A stretch of DNA of 64,000 bases from Moraxella osloensis (GCF_009867135.1 NZ_CP047226.1:1922001-1986000); one strand, 5' to 3'. Counted from the stretch's first letter, positions 29,225-38,271 are shown. Numbers and translations are program-made. The notes: generated from the sequence alone by a model not told the origin.

Positions 29225-29779
29225 TTATTTTACTGTTGCAAAGGCTTTTTCTAAAGCGGCACAAGTTGGGTATTTTTGCTGTAATTTTGCCAAATAATAG
29301 GCTTGGTTGTTGTCGATAAAGCCATCCAAAATCCCTGCATAATTTTTACCAATCCCACATCGTTGCTGTTGTCGATTCCAACTGACGGGTATCACCAACG
29401 GATTTTGTAAAACCAGCTTGTTGTTTTGACAAGTCAGCTTTGCCACACTATCAATGCGGTAATTATGCGGTTTACCCCCATAATGACTCGCTAATGCCAC
29501 AACGATATCGTTGGGTTTTAATGAGTTAATGGCAAAAACACCTTCAAAACGCTGCGCCGATGGCAAAATAAGCCGTTGATACCACGTGCGAAATGCCCAG
29601 TGATAATCGGTGAATTTTAAGCCAAAACCTTGCTTTGCGTGGCTTTCACGTTGCAATTCACCGCCTTTTTCGATACTGGCAATTCGTCCGACCAACACAT
29701 CAGCCGGGGATGAGGGTAAACAAGCCTCTGCCGTTGAAATTAAACTTACACTTAAAATAGCAAAGCAAATTGTTTTCAT
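29225..29779 (-). CDS. secreted protein of unknown function
   Basis: A 184-residue protein with a clear signal peptide (MKTICFAILSVSLISTAEA, cleavage probably before the following Cys). The mature part has several cysteines, an aromatic centre (DYHWAFRTWYQ) and KLTCQNNKL, but no family I recognise. AGGA precedes the start. It sits between yraN and the divergent rsmI, where enterobacteria carry the unrelated lpoA. Confidence 0.65.
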   Translation of the reverse strand: MKTICFAILSVSLISTAEACLPSSPADVLVGRIASIEKGGELQRESHAKQGFGLKFTDYHWAFRTWYQRLILPSAQRFEGVFAINSLKPNDIVVALASHYGGKPHNYRIDSVAKLTCQNNKLVLQNPLVIPVSWNRQQQRCGIGKNYAGILDGFIDNNQAYYLAKLQQKYPTCAALEKAFATVK

Positions 29780-29845
29780 GACAAATCCTTTTTTCCGCAG
29801 AAAACCTTATAATACCACCAATATTTAGCAAAATTTGAGAAAATC

Positions 29846-30694
29846 ATGCACCAAAACGGCACACTCTATATCGTCGCCACCCCGATTGGTAATTTATCCG
29901 ATATCACCGCCCACGCCATCGACTGCCTAAAAAGCGTGGCTATCATCGCCTGTGAGGACACCCGCACCTCGGGCAAACTGCTCAACCACTTTAACATCCC
30001 CACCAAAACTTGGGCTTATCACGACCACAATGCCGAAGTACAGACCCCTAAACTGATTGAGATATTACAGTCAGGGCAAAGTATCGCCCTTATCAGTGAT
30101 GCCGGCACCCCGCTGATTAGCGACCCTGGTTTTCGACTAGTGCGTGCCTGTCACCAAGCCGGTATAAAAGTCTCGCCGGTTGTCGGCGCCAGTGCTGCTA
30201 TAGCCGCCTTATCGGTCGCAGGATTACCTTCAGACAAGTTTTATTTTTATGGCTTTTTGCCTGCCAAAACCGCAGGACGACAAAGCGAATTGACTAAAAT
30301 CAAAGATTTAACTGCCACGCTGATTTTTTATGAAGCGCCCCATCGTATTGTTGAGTGTATCGATGACATGATTACGGTGCTTGGCGACAATCGACAAGTG
30401 ACGTTTTGCCGTGAGATAACCAAAACGTTTGAAACCATTTATCCATCAACGCTCGGTGAACTAAAGCAGTTTGTTGCAAGCGATGCCAATCAGCAAAAAG
30501 GGGAAATGGTACTGGTGGTCGCTGGCGCAAATGATTCTGTCAATGATGAAGGTAAACACGATGCGTTGCTAAAACGACTGTTGCAAGATTTGAGTGTAAA
30601 AAAAGCCGCACAGCTTGCCAGCGATATCACAGGGACGAAAAAAAATGCTTTGTATGAAAGGGCGTTGATTTTAAAAGAGCATCTAGATGAATAG
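29846..30694 (+). CDS. rsmI: 16S rRNA 2'-O-methyltransferase RsmI
   Basis: A 282-residue tetrapyrrole-methylase-fold enzyme that methylates the ribose of C1402 in 16S rRNA. Motifs are LYIVATPIGNLSDIT, ACEDTRTSGKLL, SDAGTPLISDPG and FYEAPHRI. The C-terminal helical tail is also present. The next gene overlaps its last 8 bp, suggesting translational coupling. Confidence 0.96.
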   Translation: MHQNGTLYIVATPIGNLSDITAHAIDCLKSVAIIACEDTRTSGKLLNHFNIPTKTWAYHDHNAEVQTPKLIEILQSGQSIALISDAGTPLISDPGFRLVRACHQAGIKVSPVVGASAAIAALSVAGLPSDKFYFYGFLPAKTAGRQSELTKIKDLTATLIFYEAPHRIVECIDDMITVLGDNRQVTFCREITKTFETIYPSTLGELKQFVASDANQQKGEMVLVVAGANDSVNDEGKHDALLKRLLQDLSVKKAAQLASDITGTKKNALYERALILKEHLDE

Positions 30695-31112
30695 CTTGAC
30701 ATTAGACGAACGCCAAATTTGGTTTTTGGATGATTTATTTACTTTTATGCTCGAAAATTATGATTTGACCAATACCGATTATGTACTATTCAAAAATAAA
30801 ATTGAAGATTGGCAGCAATATGGGTTTTGGGATGATGCTATGCTCAAATTTTGGTACTATGAGCCTATCGAATCATTACACAGCAAAGCAATCGATAACT
30901 ATTTGATTTTTTGTAAGGTAATTAACAATTTAGGCTTTTATTTACCTACCGATGAGCAGGTCGTCATTATCAACACGTTAAAATTGCTTAAGGAAATTGA
31001 AATCGCTGAAACAATACATGATAAGCATGATAAGATTGGCGATTTGTGGGAGGCATACGAACATGGAGAAGCTTACGATTGCACACATATAATTATAATA
31101 CTCCCAGAAAAC
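30687..31112 (+). pseudogene. unknown gene, 5' part, interrupted by IS3-family element
   Basis: This frame starts inside the last codons of rsmI (8-bp overlap) and runs 142 codons to the IS edge. It continues 30 bp into the element, which supplies a foreign tail and a stop at 31142. The native part is rich in Leu, Asp, Trp and Tyr and has no signal peptide or membrane helix; I do not recognise the family. The coupling to rsmI suggests it was once a co-expressed partner. A likely 3' remnant lies beyond the IS. Confidence 0.6.
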
Positions 31113-31171
31113 TGGACCAAAAAATTGCAGCAAATAAGATAGAATAGCCCTTAAGAAAAGAGGTCTATCTA

Positions 31172-31462
31172 ATGACAAAAGTTCGTAAACGTCACAATGC
31201 TGAATTTAAAAGCAAAGTTGCCATTGAAGCCATCAAAGAGCAAAAGACAATCAATGAGCTGACCGCTGAATACGGTGTTCATGCAACCCAAATCAGCAAC
31301 TGGAAAAAGCAAGCCTTGGCTGTCATACCCAGTGCCTTTAACACCAAACAGCATGACAACGAACAAGCCCAGCAAGCCACTATCGATGAACTGCATCGGC
31401 AATTAGGGCAAGTCATTAGCGAGAGAGACTGGCTTAAAAAAAAGTCCTCACAGCTACCCTAA
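31172..31462 (+). CDS. IS3-family transposase OrfA
   Basis: A 96-residue helix-turn-helix protein. KVAIEAIKEQKTINELTAEY and THATQ-type residues before ISNWKKQ are the IS3 OrfA DNA-binding domain, followed by a leucine-zipper-like coiled coil. At its end a canonical slippery site A-AAA-AAG (31438-31444) allows a -1 shift into OrfB, giving a fused OrfAB transposase of about 387 residues. Confidence 0.9.
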   Translation: MTKVRKRHNAEFKSKVAIEAIKEQKTINELTAEYGVHATQISNWKKQALAVIPSAFNTKQHDNEQAQQATIDELHRQLGQVISERDWLKKKSSQLP

Positions 31463-32334
31463 ATGCTCGTAAACAACTGCTAGAGCCTGACAATAAGGAT
31501 TTCAGTACTCGTAAGCAATGTGAACTACTTGGTATTAACCGCTCAAGTCTGTATTATCAGCCAAAGCCCATCAGTAAGCTTGATATCACCTTAATGAACC
31601 TACTTGACGAACAATATACCAAAACCCCATTTTACGGGGTAAAGCGTATGACTGCTCATTTAAGGCAATTGGGTCATCCAGTAGGACAAAAGCGAGTTAG
31701 GCGATTACTACGGCAAATGGGATTAGATGCCATCTATCAGCATCCTAACACGAGTAAGCCTAACCCTGAGCATCGAGTTTACCCGTATTTGCTTAGGAAT
31801 GTACCCATTATCCGCTGTAATCAGGTATGGAGTACGGACATCACTTACATCCGCCTGTCTAAGGGCTTTGTGTATTTGATGGCGGTGATTGATTGGTACA
31901 GCCGTTACGTTTTAGACTGGTCGCTATCAACGACACTTGAAGCAGATTTCTGCATTGATACGGTGGGCAAATTACTGCACAATGGTCTACGCTGTGAGAT
32001 TTTTAATACGGATCAAGGCTCGCAGTTTACCAGCCCAAGATTTACCACGCCGCTGATTGATTCGGGCATTGCTGTAAGCATGGACGGTCGTGGCAGGGCG
32101 TTGGATAATATCTTTGTAGAACGGCTTTGGCGGTCAGTAAAGTACGAATGCGTGTATTTACGCCAGTTTGATACAGTCAGTCAAGCCAGAGTTGGTTTGA
32201 AAGAATATTTCGAGTTTTACAATCATGAGCGGTTGCATCAGTCGCTTGATTACCATACCCCTGCACAGGTTTATTTAAACAATAGTTCGGTTAATCCTGT
32301 GCTTTATCAACCCAATTCTATCTTAATTTTATGA
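31444..32334 (+). CDS. IS3-family transposase OrfB (read by -1 frameshift)
   Basis: The -1 frame is open from the slippery site to 32334, 296 residues. It lacks its own good start near the beginning; the first ATG is at 31594. The integrase core carries the DDE triad: Asp in WSTDITYIRL, Asp in FNTDQGSQFTS and Glu in NIFVERLWRSVKYE. The start coordinate is the first codon after the shift, not an initiation codon. Confidence 0.9.
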   Translation, partial: VLTATLNARKQLLEPDNKDFSTRKQCELLGINRSSLYYQPKPISKLDITLMNLLDEQYTKTPFYGVKRMTAHLRQLGHPVGQKRVRRLLRQMGLDAIYQHPNTSKPNPEHRVYPYLLRNVPIIRCNQVWSTDITYIRLSKGFVYLMAVIDWYSRYVLDWSLSTTLEADFCIDTVGKLLHNGLRCEIFNTDQGSQFTSPRFTTPLIDSGIAVSMDGRGRALDNIFVERLWRSVKYECVYLRQFDTVSQARVGLKEYFEFYNHERLHQSLDYHTPAQVYLNNSSVNPVLYQPNSILIL

Positions 32335-32349
32335 TTATTTGGTCTAGAC

Positions 32350-32525
32350 ATTGGGGAGTACCTTAAATCACTGCTTTTAATATCGTCAGGGAAAAAGGTT
32401 TTTTTGAGTATAATTGCAATCTTGGGTTGTTTAATACGTTATACCAAAGATTAGTTAAATTATTTGAATTATGGAAAGCAAAATCCCCAACTAAAGAGCA
32501 AATTTATTTGTCACTGATTCAATAA
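32350..32525 (+). pseudogene. probable 3' remnant of the gene split by the IS
   Basis: Just after the IS, the first frame reads IGEYLK, and after a one-base shift the frame from 32367 is open for 52 codons to a TAA at 32523. That frame has ordinary protein composition (for example GLFNTLYQRLVKLFELW) and no start codon. The simplest reading is the lost C terminus of the gene at 30687, now carrying both an IS and a frameshift. It overlaps the convergent TSUP stop by 7 bp. This is inference from composition and position. Confidence 0.4.
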
Positions 32526-33307
32526 TTAAAAGCTTTAAGTAAAGCGTTCATGCCTAACAACAATAAAATCACCAACGTCATATTTTTGAACATTTTTTGT
32601 GAGATTTTATGACGAAAATAAAACCCGATATACAAACACAGCAGCGACAACAGCGTCGCCACGCCAATCACGCCCAATTCTGTCGTTGGTAGGCTCAAAA
32701 ACCATTGCCACAGCACGATGAGCTGAGCGATTTTGCCGACCACATAGCACAGGTTACTGGCTTTAATCAGCTCGGTTTTGGGGTCTAGGCTGTCTTCGGT
32801 AGCCGATAGCAAGTACATCACCAGTAGCGGCGACATGGCATTGGTCGCACCGCCGAGCACGCCTGCCACCAACCCACTGAAGATTAAACTTGGTTGATTA
32901 TTGGGCAGTCGGATATTTTTGCCCGTTTGACTTGCCAAAAACTGGGTCAGCACATATCCGACAATCAATAGCCCAAGCCCGATCAGCAAATAATGCGGTG
33001 CGATGAGAAACACCAACTTTGTGCCGATCAGACTGCCCACAAAACTAGTAAATACCAATAGCCAATATTTTTTGAGGTAGTAACCAATATTGCCACCCTC
33101 CAAAAACACCACCAAGTTAATCACCAAACACGGCATGACCGTCAGCAGCAGCACATGCGACATCGGATAAAAACTTGCCAATGCTGTGGTCGCAATCAGC
33201 GTCACGCCAATCCCTGTCAGCCCATGAAACATACTGGCGATGGCAAATATCGCGGGGATCATGATCATCGAAAGCATAACGCCTTGCTGAACGGAAAAAA
33301 TCGCCAT
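32519..33307 (-). CDS. TSUP family membrane permease
   Basis: A 262-residue polytopic membrane protein. It has the TSUP features of an N-terminal Gly-rich helix (MFHGLTGIGVTLIATTALA) and the second-half motif AGVLGGATNAMSPLLVMY. The first-half motif is more degenerate than in the other two TSUP genes here. Substrate unknown; the family moves sulfite-like or organic anions. It lies 6 bp after coaBC on the same strand, so it may be co-transcribed. Confidence 0.8.
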   Translation of the reverse strand: MAIFSVQQGVMLSMIMIPAIFAIASMFHGLTGIGVTLIATTALASFYPMSHVLLLTVMPCLVINLVVFLEGGNIGYYLKKYWLLVFTSFVGSLIGTKLVFLIAPHYLLIGLGLLIVGYVLTQFLASQTGKNIRLPNNQPSLIFSGLVAGVLGGATNAMSPLLVMYLLSATEDSLDPKTELIKASNLCYVVGKIAQLIVLWQWFLSLPTTELGVIGVATLLSLLCLYIGFYFRHKISQKMFKNMTLVILLLLGMNALLKAFNY

Positions 33308-33313
33308 CAGCGA

Positions 33314-34657
33314 CTATCTTACCAAAGTAAATTTACCCGCTAATTGCTTACCAATTAAGCTGACCACCTGATTGGCAATGATATCCTTGCTAGCTTTTTC
33401 TAGTGTCACCCCTGCTGCTTTATCCCTAAAAAACACCGTCATGGCATTGTCATCACTACCAAAACCAATATCGGTGCGCGACACATCATTGCATGCAATC
33501 ATATCTAAGTTTTTGGCGTCAAGCTTGCCACGAGCATATTTTTCGATATCTTGGGTTTCTGCCGCAAATCCTACCACAAAAACCTCAGGGAATTCTTTGG
33601 CAATGGTCGCCAAAATATCAGGGTTTTTCACCAAATCCAGTGCCATCTGATCTTGCGTTTTTTTAATCTTTTGCGGCACGACATCACGCGTGCGATAATC
33701 GGCAACCGCAGCCGTGGCAATAAAAATATCGGTCGCTTTGCTGACAGGTTCGACCTCAATATCATTGCCAAATTCATCATGGTCATGATGGTAGTGATGA
33801 TCATGGTCATGATGATGGTGGTCATGGTCGTGATCGTCATGGCATTCACATATATCGTCACTAGCGCATTGGCGAGCGGTCATTAGCATTTCTTCAGCCG
33901 ATAACACATCGATACGATTGACCAGTAGTGGCGTTGGCAGCGGTACTTTACCCCCAACGATCAAGGTTACCCTCGCGCCTGCATTGCGGCACGCTTTTGC
34001 CAGCGCAAAACCCATTTTGCCCGTGGAATGATTGGATAGATAGCGCACAGGGTCTATGGCTTCAATCGTTGGACCTGCGGTGATTGTCACATTTTTACCC
34101 GCCAATACTTGTGGTGTGATTTGTCTAGCGATGAAATATTGCACGTATTCAAGCAACTGCTCTGGCTCTGGCAATCTTCCCTCACCGATATCACCACAGG
34201 CTTGTTCACCGCTGGCTGGTTGGATGATTTCATAATCATAATCGGTTAACGTCTGCAAATTAAGTTTGACCGATGGATGTTGCCACATTTGCTGATTCAT
34301 AGCAGGTGCCACTAAAATCGGAGCAGCGGTAGCAAGGCAAACGGTAGTGAGTAAATCATCCGCTATTCCCATGGCCAATTTAGCAATCGTATTAGCAGTA
34401 GCAGGCGCGATAATTAGTAAATCCGCCCATTTTGCCAGTTCAATATGCCCCATTCCCAGCTCAGCGGTCTCATCCAACAAGTCGATATGCACTTGGTTGC
34501 CCGTCAAGGCCTGTAGCGTTAACGGTGTGATAAAGGCTTGCGCGCTTGCCGTCATAATAACACGGACGTCATAGCCACTTTTAATCAATAGTCGGGCAAA
34601 CGAGGCGGATTTGTAGGCAGCAATACCGCCTGTGATACCAATAAGGATATTTTTCAT
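33314..34657 (-). CDS. coaBC: bifunctional CoaBC with a His-rich insertion
   Basis: A 447-residue enzyme that couples cysteine to 4'-phosphopantothenate (CoaB) and decarboxylates the product (CoaC, FMN-dependent). CoaC motifs are GITGGIAAYKS, GHIELAKWADL, APAMNQQMW and PASGEQACGDIGEGRLPEP, with the flap cysteine. CoaB motifs are ITAGPTIEAIDPVRYLSNHS and ATAAVADYR. Between VLSAEEMLMTARQ and DIFIATAAVADYR, where other CoaBC proteins have only a few residues, there is an insertion of about 40 residues with three cysteines (264, 270, 272) and 13 histidines in residues 273-293. The frame is intact on both sides. Confidence 0.96.
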   Translation of the reverse strand: MKNILIGITGGIAAYKSASFARLLIKSGYDVRVIMTASAQAFITPLTLQALTGNQVHIDLLDETAELGMGHIELAKWADLLIIAPATANTIAKLAMGIADDLLTTVCLATAAPILVAPAMNQQMWQHPSVKLNLQTLTDYDYEIIQPASGEQACGDIGEGRLPEPEQLLEYVQYFIARQITPQVLAGKNVTITAGPTIEAIDPVRYLSNHSTGKMGFALAKACRNAGARVTLIVGGKVPLPTPLLVNRIDVLSAEEMLMTARQCASDDICECHDDHDHDHHHHDHDHHYHHDHDEFGNDIEVEPVSKATDIFIATAAVADYRTRDVVPQKIKKTQDQMALDLVKNPDILATIAKEFPEVFVVGFAAETQDIEKYARGKLDAKNLDMIACNDVSRTDIGFGSDDNAMTVFFRDKAAGVTLEKASKDIIANQVVSLIGKQLAGKFTLVR

Positions 34658-34744
34658 AAGATAAAAGCGCTAAAAAATTTTGCCTATAGTAACAATTTTC
34701 TGCCATTTTAGGTATGATTAATCATCATTTATTAGGAAATGCCC

Positions 34745-35422
34745 ATGGCAATCAAAGACTGGCACCAAGACGAGCGCCCCAGAGAAAAGCTACTGCAAAA
34801 AGGCGCTGAGAGTCTATCCGATAGCGAGATTTTGGCAATATTTCTGCGCACAGGCACCAAAGACCAATCCGCCATCGAACTGGCTCGTGGCTTGATTGAA
34901 AAATTTGGCAGTCTGGCTCAGTTACTATCTGCGCCTAGTGAAGCAGTCATGGCGTGTCACGGTATTGGCATGGCAAAATACGCGCAGATTTTGGCAAGCC
35001 TTGAAATGGGCAAACGCTACCTTGCCAGCCAAGTCAAACAAGCCCCTACCCTTAACGCCAGCCAATTGGTCAAAGACTATCTGACTACGCAGCTGCGACC
35101 GCTCAATCGCGAAGTATTTGCGGTGCTGTTTTTGACCAATCAGCTCACCTTAATCCAGTATGAAGTGTTGTTCACAGGCGGTATTTCATCGTGCTCGGTG
35201 TGCGTGCGGGAAGTATTGCGCTGTGCGTTAAAATACGGGGCAAGTCAGCTTATTATCGCCCATAATCACCCAAGTACCTCTGCCACAGCGTCACAAGCAG
35301 ATTTAGAGATTACCCGCAGTTTGGCAAAAGCGTGTCAGCTTGTCGATATGACTTTGATTGACCATATTATCGTAGGTCAAGATGGCACGCTTTCTTTACA
35401 AGAAACAGGCAAGATGCCTTAG
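34745..35422 (+). CDS. radC: RadC/JAB-domain protein
   Basis: A protein of about 225 residues with an N-terminal helix-hairpin-helix domain and a C-terminal MPN/JAB metalloprotease-like domain whose motif is IAHNHPS...D. Despite the name, a repair role is not established; its function is unknown. The ATG at 34745 is preferred because AGGAA lies about 6 bp upstream, while the one at 34739 is too close to it. It is divergent from coaBC, the conserved radC-coaBC arrangement. Its stop overlaps the convergent DUF4126 stop by 4 bp. Confidence 0.9.
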   Translation: MAIKDWHQDERPREKLLQKGAESLSDSEILAIFLRTGTKDQSAIELARGLIEKFGSLAQLLSAPSEAVMACHGIGMAKYAQILASLEMGKRYLASQVKQAPTLNASQLVKDYLTTQLRPLNREVFAVLFLTNQLTLIQYEVLFTGGISSCSVCVREVLRCALKYGASQLIIAHNHPSTSATASQADLEITRSLAKACQLVDMTLIDHIIVGQDGTLSLQETGKMP

Positions 35423-35988
35423 CGTTTGACGCGGTTTTTAACCATTATTACCACCCAAATCATCATCAATAAACCGATGAGTAACGCAATCATCGCAAAA
35501 ATGGGTGAAAAAATCGACAAAGCCGACAGCCCTATCGCTGCGCCTGTCTCTGCTACGGAAACAGCGGGATTTGCCAAACCGCCCGTCGTCGCAGTCGAAG
35601 CCACGCGCGTGGTGGCAGCTGTACCTTTTATCGTAGCCGCGGCGCCGCCGCCAGCAATGATCGCTAGCGCCCAAGTCATGGCAGGACTCATATCAGTCAA
35701 TGTCGAAGCCATGACTAATGTCCCTGCAATCCCTGCAAGCGGTACAGCAACCGTATCTAACATATTGTCAACCAACGGGATTAAATAACTGATTGACTCT
35801 GCAATACTGGCTACACCCAAAATAATTAACGCAGGCGTAGAGCCTACCCACTGCCAGCTATCATCGAGCGAAATAATATTAAAATGCGCCGCACAACTGA
35901 GCGCAAACAGCGGTACAAACACACGAAATCCGCTACTTGCCGCCAAGCCAATCCCAAGAAAGATACTTAAAATCATTTCAGTTGTCAT
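35419..35988 (-). CDS. DUF4126 membrane protein
   Basis: A 189-residue membrane protein. The start, LGIGLAASSGFRVFVPLFAL, is the DUF4126 signature; Gly/Ala/Thr-rich helical segments follow, and it ends in a basic tail (VKNRVKR). Function unknown. It overlaps the convergent radC stop by 4 bp and lies downstream of a TSUP permease on the same strand. Confidence 0.8.
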   Translation of the reverse strand: MTTEMILSIFLGIGLAASSGFRVFVPLFALSCAAHFNIISLDDSWQWVGSTPALIILGVASIAESISYLIPLVDNMLDTVAVPLAGIAGTLVMASTLTDMSPAMTWALAIIAGGGAAATIKGTAATTRVASTATTGGLANPAVSVAETGAAIGLSALSIFSPIFAMIALLIGLLMMIWVVIMVKNRVKR

Positions 35989-36041
35989 AATTTCAATACT
36001 CTAAGTATGAATAATGTTAGCGCTATCATAAATAAAAATTA

Positions 36042-36794
36042 TTAAGAAAAAAACACATATTTAATTAGCATCGCAAAACACATCACCACAATCACCGGTC
36101 GAATAAACTTGGTACCGCCTTTGACCACCATCTGCGCGCCCAATGAAGCACCAATAAATTGCCCCACCATCATAGCAAGCCCGACTGACCAAAGCACTTT
36201 TCCACCCAGTATAAAAAACATCAACGATGCTGCGTTACTGGTAAAGTTGAGTAATTTGGCATTGGCAGTTGCGGTAATCATATCCAAGCCCCGCATGGTG
36301 ATACCGCCTAGCGCAAAAAACATCCCTGTACCAGGGCCCAAATAGCCATCATACAAGCCAATCAAGGGTGACATCCCATATTGCCATTTATTTTTGCTGA
36401 TTCGTAGTGTAGAGTTGACCTCACCGATAGTGGGTGCAAACAGATAATAAATACCAATAAGCACGATTAAAAAAGGAATGCCTTTGGCTAATAGCACTGG
36501 CGGAGAAAGCTGCACAGCCATGGTGCCTAGCACAGCCCCCACAAAACAGGCGATAAGCGAACGCCAAATTTGCTTAGGGTGAATTTTGCCTTTGCGTATC
36601 ATGGTAATGGAGGCAGAGAGCGAACCTGCTGTTGCTTGCAGCTTATTGGTGCCCAAAGTATAAAGCGTAGGAACATTTGCCATTAACAGGGCAGGAATGG
36701 TCAATAAGCCGCCACCCCCTGCCATGGCATCTAAAAATCCTGCAATCCCCGCGACCAAGGTTAACATCACTAGCACATCGAAACTCAGCTGCAT
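36042..36794 (-). CDS. TSUP family membrane permease
   Basis: A 250-residue polytopic protein with the TSUP motif GFLDAMAGGGGLLTIPAL in the first half and IGLYDGYLGPGTGMFF in the second, typical of the YfcA branch. Start 36794 (MQLSFDVLV) is chosen because GGAAAG precedes it; an upstream frame to 36836 lacks a ribosome-binding site and overlaps the terminator. Substrate unknown. It is the third TSUP gene in the window. Confidence 0.88.
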   Translation of the reverse strand: MQLSFDVLVMLTLVAGIAGFLDAMAGGGGLLTIPALLMANVPTLYTLGTNKLQATAGSLSASITMIRKGKIHPKQIWRSLIACFVGAVLGTMAVQLSPPVLLAKGIPFLIVLIGIYYLFAPTIGEVNSTLRISKNKWQYGMSPLIGLYDGYLGPGTGMFFALGGITMRGLDMITATANAKLLNFTSNAASLMFFILGGKVLWSVGLAMMVGQFIGASLGAQMVVKGGTKFIRPVIVVMCFAMLIKYVFFS

Positions 36795-36833
36795 CGTCTT
36801 TCCAAAGGTAAATTGAGGATTTATCACTATAAA

Positions 36834-36872
36834 CAAAAAAACCCCATAAGCGTGAACCTATGGGGTTTTTTT
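36834..36872. terminator. terminator at the end of the alpha ribosomal operon
   Basis: A 14-bp stem, AAAAAAACCCCATA / TATGGGGTTTTTTT, with an intervening AGCGTGAACC loop. It lies 12 bp beyond the rplQ stop on the minus strand. Confidence 0.9.
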
Positions 36873-36883
36873 AATCAGTATGA

Positions 36884-37243
36884 TTAGTCACGGTCTACTA
36901 ATTCAACGTATGCCATCGGCGCAGCATCGCCATCGCGATAACCACATTTGATGATACGTAAATAACCACCTGGGCGCGCTTTGTAGCGTGGACCCAGTGT
37001 CGTGAATAATTTACCTACAGTCGCTTTATTACGTAAGCGGTTAAACGCTAGACGACGGTTAGCAACTGAATCTTCTTTTGCCAAAGTAATTAGCGGCTCT
37101 GCCACACGGCGAAGCTCTTTAGCTTTAGGAAGAGTAGTTTTGATGAGTTCATGTTCAAATAGTGAGTTGGTCATATTTTGGAACATGGCCTTACGATGGC
37201 TGCTGGTACGACCCAACTTAACTCCACTGTTACGATGTCGCAT
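36884..37243 (-). CDS. rplQ: 50S ribosomal protein L17
   Basis: A 119-residue L17, last gene of the alpha operon. The start at 37243 gives the family start [17 protein letters not shown] and has AGGAAG about 7 bp upstream; the frame also extends two codons to a TTG. L17 sits near the exit tunnel on the 50S subunit. The operon terminator follows. Confidence 0.98.
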   Translation of the reverse strand: MRHRNSGVKLGRTSSHRKAMFQNMTNSLFEHELIKTTLPKAKELRRVAEPLITLAKEDSVANRRLAFNRLRNKATVGKLFTTLGPRYKARPGGYLRIIKCGYRDGDAAPMAYVELVDRD

Positions 37244-37263
37244 GGTCAAACTTCCTTTAAATT

Positions 37264-38271
37264 TTAACGGCTACGGTAAGAGAAGCGGTCATCAACACGT
37301 AAATCAGCAGGTGGCCAATTTTCAAGGCGCATACCGAGTTCTAAGTCTTTAGAAGCAAGGACGTCTTTGATTTCAGTTAATGATTTCTTACCGAGATTTG
37401 GGGTTTTTAACAACTCAGTTTCGGTGCGTTGTACCAAATCGCCAATGTAATAGATATTTTCCGCCTTCAAGCAATTTGCTGAGCGAACCGTTAATTCTAA
37501 GTCATCCACTGGGCGCAGTAGCACAGGGTCAACTTCTTCTTTTTCCTTAACAGGTTCTGGGGTGGCTTCCGCTTCAAGGTCAACAAATACGGCAATTTGC
37601 TGCTGCAAAATCGTTGCTGCTTTGCGAATCGCTTCTTCTGGATCAATAGTACCATTGGTTTCAAGTTCGATAACCAAACGGTCTAAGTCAGTACGTTGTT
37701 CAACACGGGCATTTTCAACTTGGTATGCCACGCGTAGGATTGGGCTATAGCTAGCATCCAATTTTAAACGACCAATAACTTTGTTATCACCAGAATCTTT
37801 ACGTACATTGGCAGGCTCATAACCACGACCTACTGCTACACGTAAACGCATTTTTAAATGACCACGATCACTTAATGTACCTAAAACTAAATCAGGATTG
37901 ATAATCTCTACATTGTGAGGTAACTCAATATCTGATGCTAGTACATTGCCAGGACCTTGTTTGTCAAGGGTCAAGAATACTTCATTTTGATCATGCAATT
38001 GGATCGCTAGACCTTTTAAATTTAATAATAGATCTAGCACATCTTCTTGCAACCCTTCAAGGGTTGAATATTCATGATCAGCGCCTTCGATTTCAGCTTC
38101 GATTACAGCTGCACCAGGCAATGAAGATAATAGAATACGACGTAGGGCATTACCTAATGTATGCCCAAAACCTCGTTCTAACGGTTCGAGCGTGACTTTG
38201 GCGTGTGTTTCATTGACCGTGTCCACATGAATGGCATTCGGTGTAAGAAACTCAGTAGCATTTAGCATCAT
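37264..38271 (-). CDS. rpoA: RNA polymerase alpha subunit
   Basis: A 335-residue alpha subunit. The N-terminal dimerisation domain contains [23 protein letters not shown] (given here as key residues of that motif at about 30-50), and the C-terminal domain contains [19 protein letters not shown], which contacts UP elements and activators. It lies between rpsD and rplQ, 14 bp before rplQ, as in most gammaproteobacteria. Confidence 0.99.
   Translation of the reverse strand: MMLNATEFLTPNAIHVDTVNETHAKVTLEPLERGFGHTLGNALRRILLSSLPGAAVIEAEIEGADHEYSTLEGLQEDVLDLLLNLKGLAIQLHDQNEVFLTLDKQGPGNVLASDIELPHNVEIINPDLVLGTLSDRGHLKMRLRVAVGRGYEPANVRKDSGDNKVIGRLKLDASYSPILRVAYQVENARVEQRTDLDRLVIELETNGTIDPEEAIRKAATILQQQIAVFVDLEAEATPEPVKEKEEVDPVLLRPVDDLELTVRSANCLKAENIYYIGDLVQRTETELLKTPNLGKKSLTEIKDVLASKDLELGMRLENWPPADLRVDDRFSYRSR

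Larger units (their letters stand above)
31113..32346 (+). mobile_element. IS3-family insertion sequence, apparently intact
   Basis: An element of about 1.23 kb with two overlapping transposase frames. The ends are imperfect inverted repeats: the left reads TGGACCAAAAAATTG..., and the right, read inward, TAGACCAAATAATCA...; both continue to a shared AAGATAGAAT block about 25 bp in. The 3-bp flanks are AAC and GAC, so no clean target duplication is visible and the exact edges may be off by a base or two. Both transposase frames and the frameshift signal are intact, so it may still move. Confidence 0.88.

Noticed and set aside
33770-33850. CRISPR-like or tandem DNA repeat in the CATGATGGTGGTCATGG-type stretch
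   Set aside because: The periodicity comes from His and Asp codons in a coding frame; there are no spacers and no regular unit.
33551-33886. Plus-strand frame with a Met/Val-rich run across the CoaBC His-rich loop
   Set aside because: The MVMMVVM-like run is the antisense reading of the His/Asp codons; the minus frame is conserved CoaBC on both sides.
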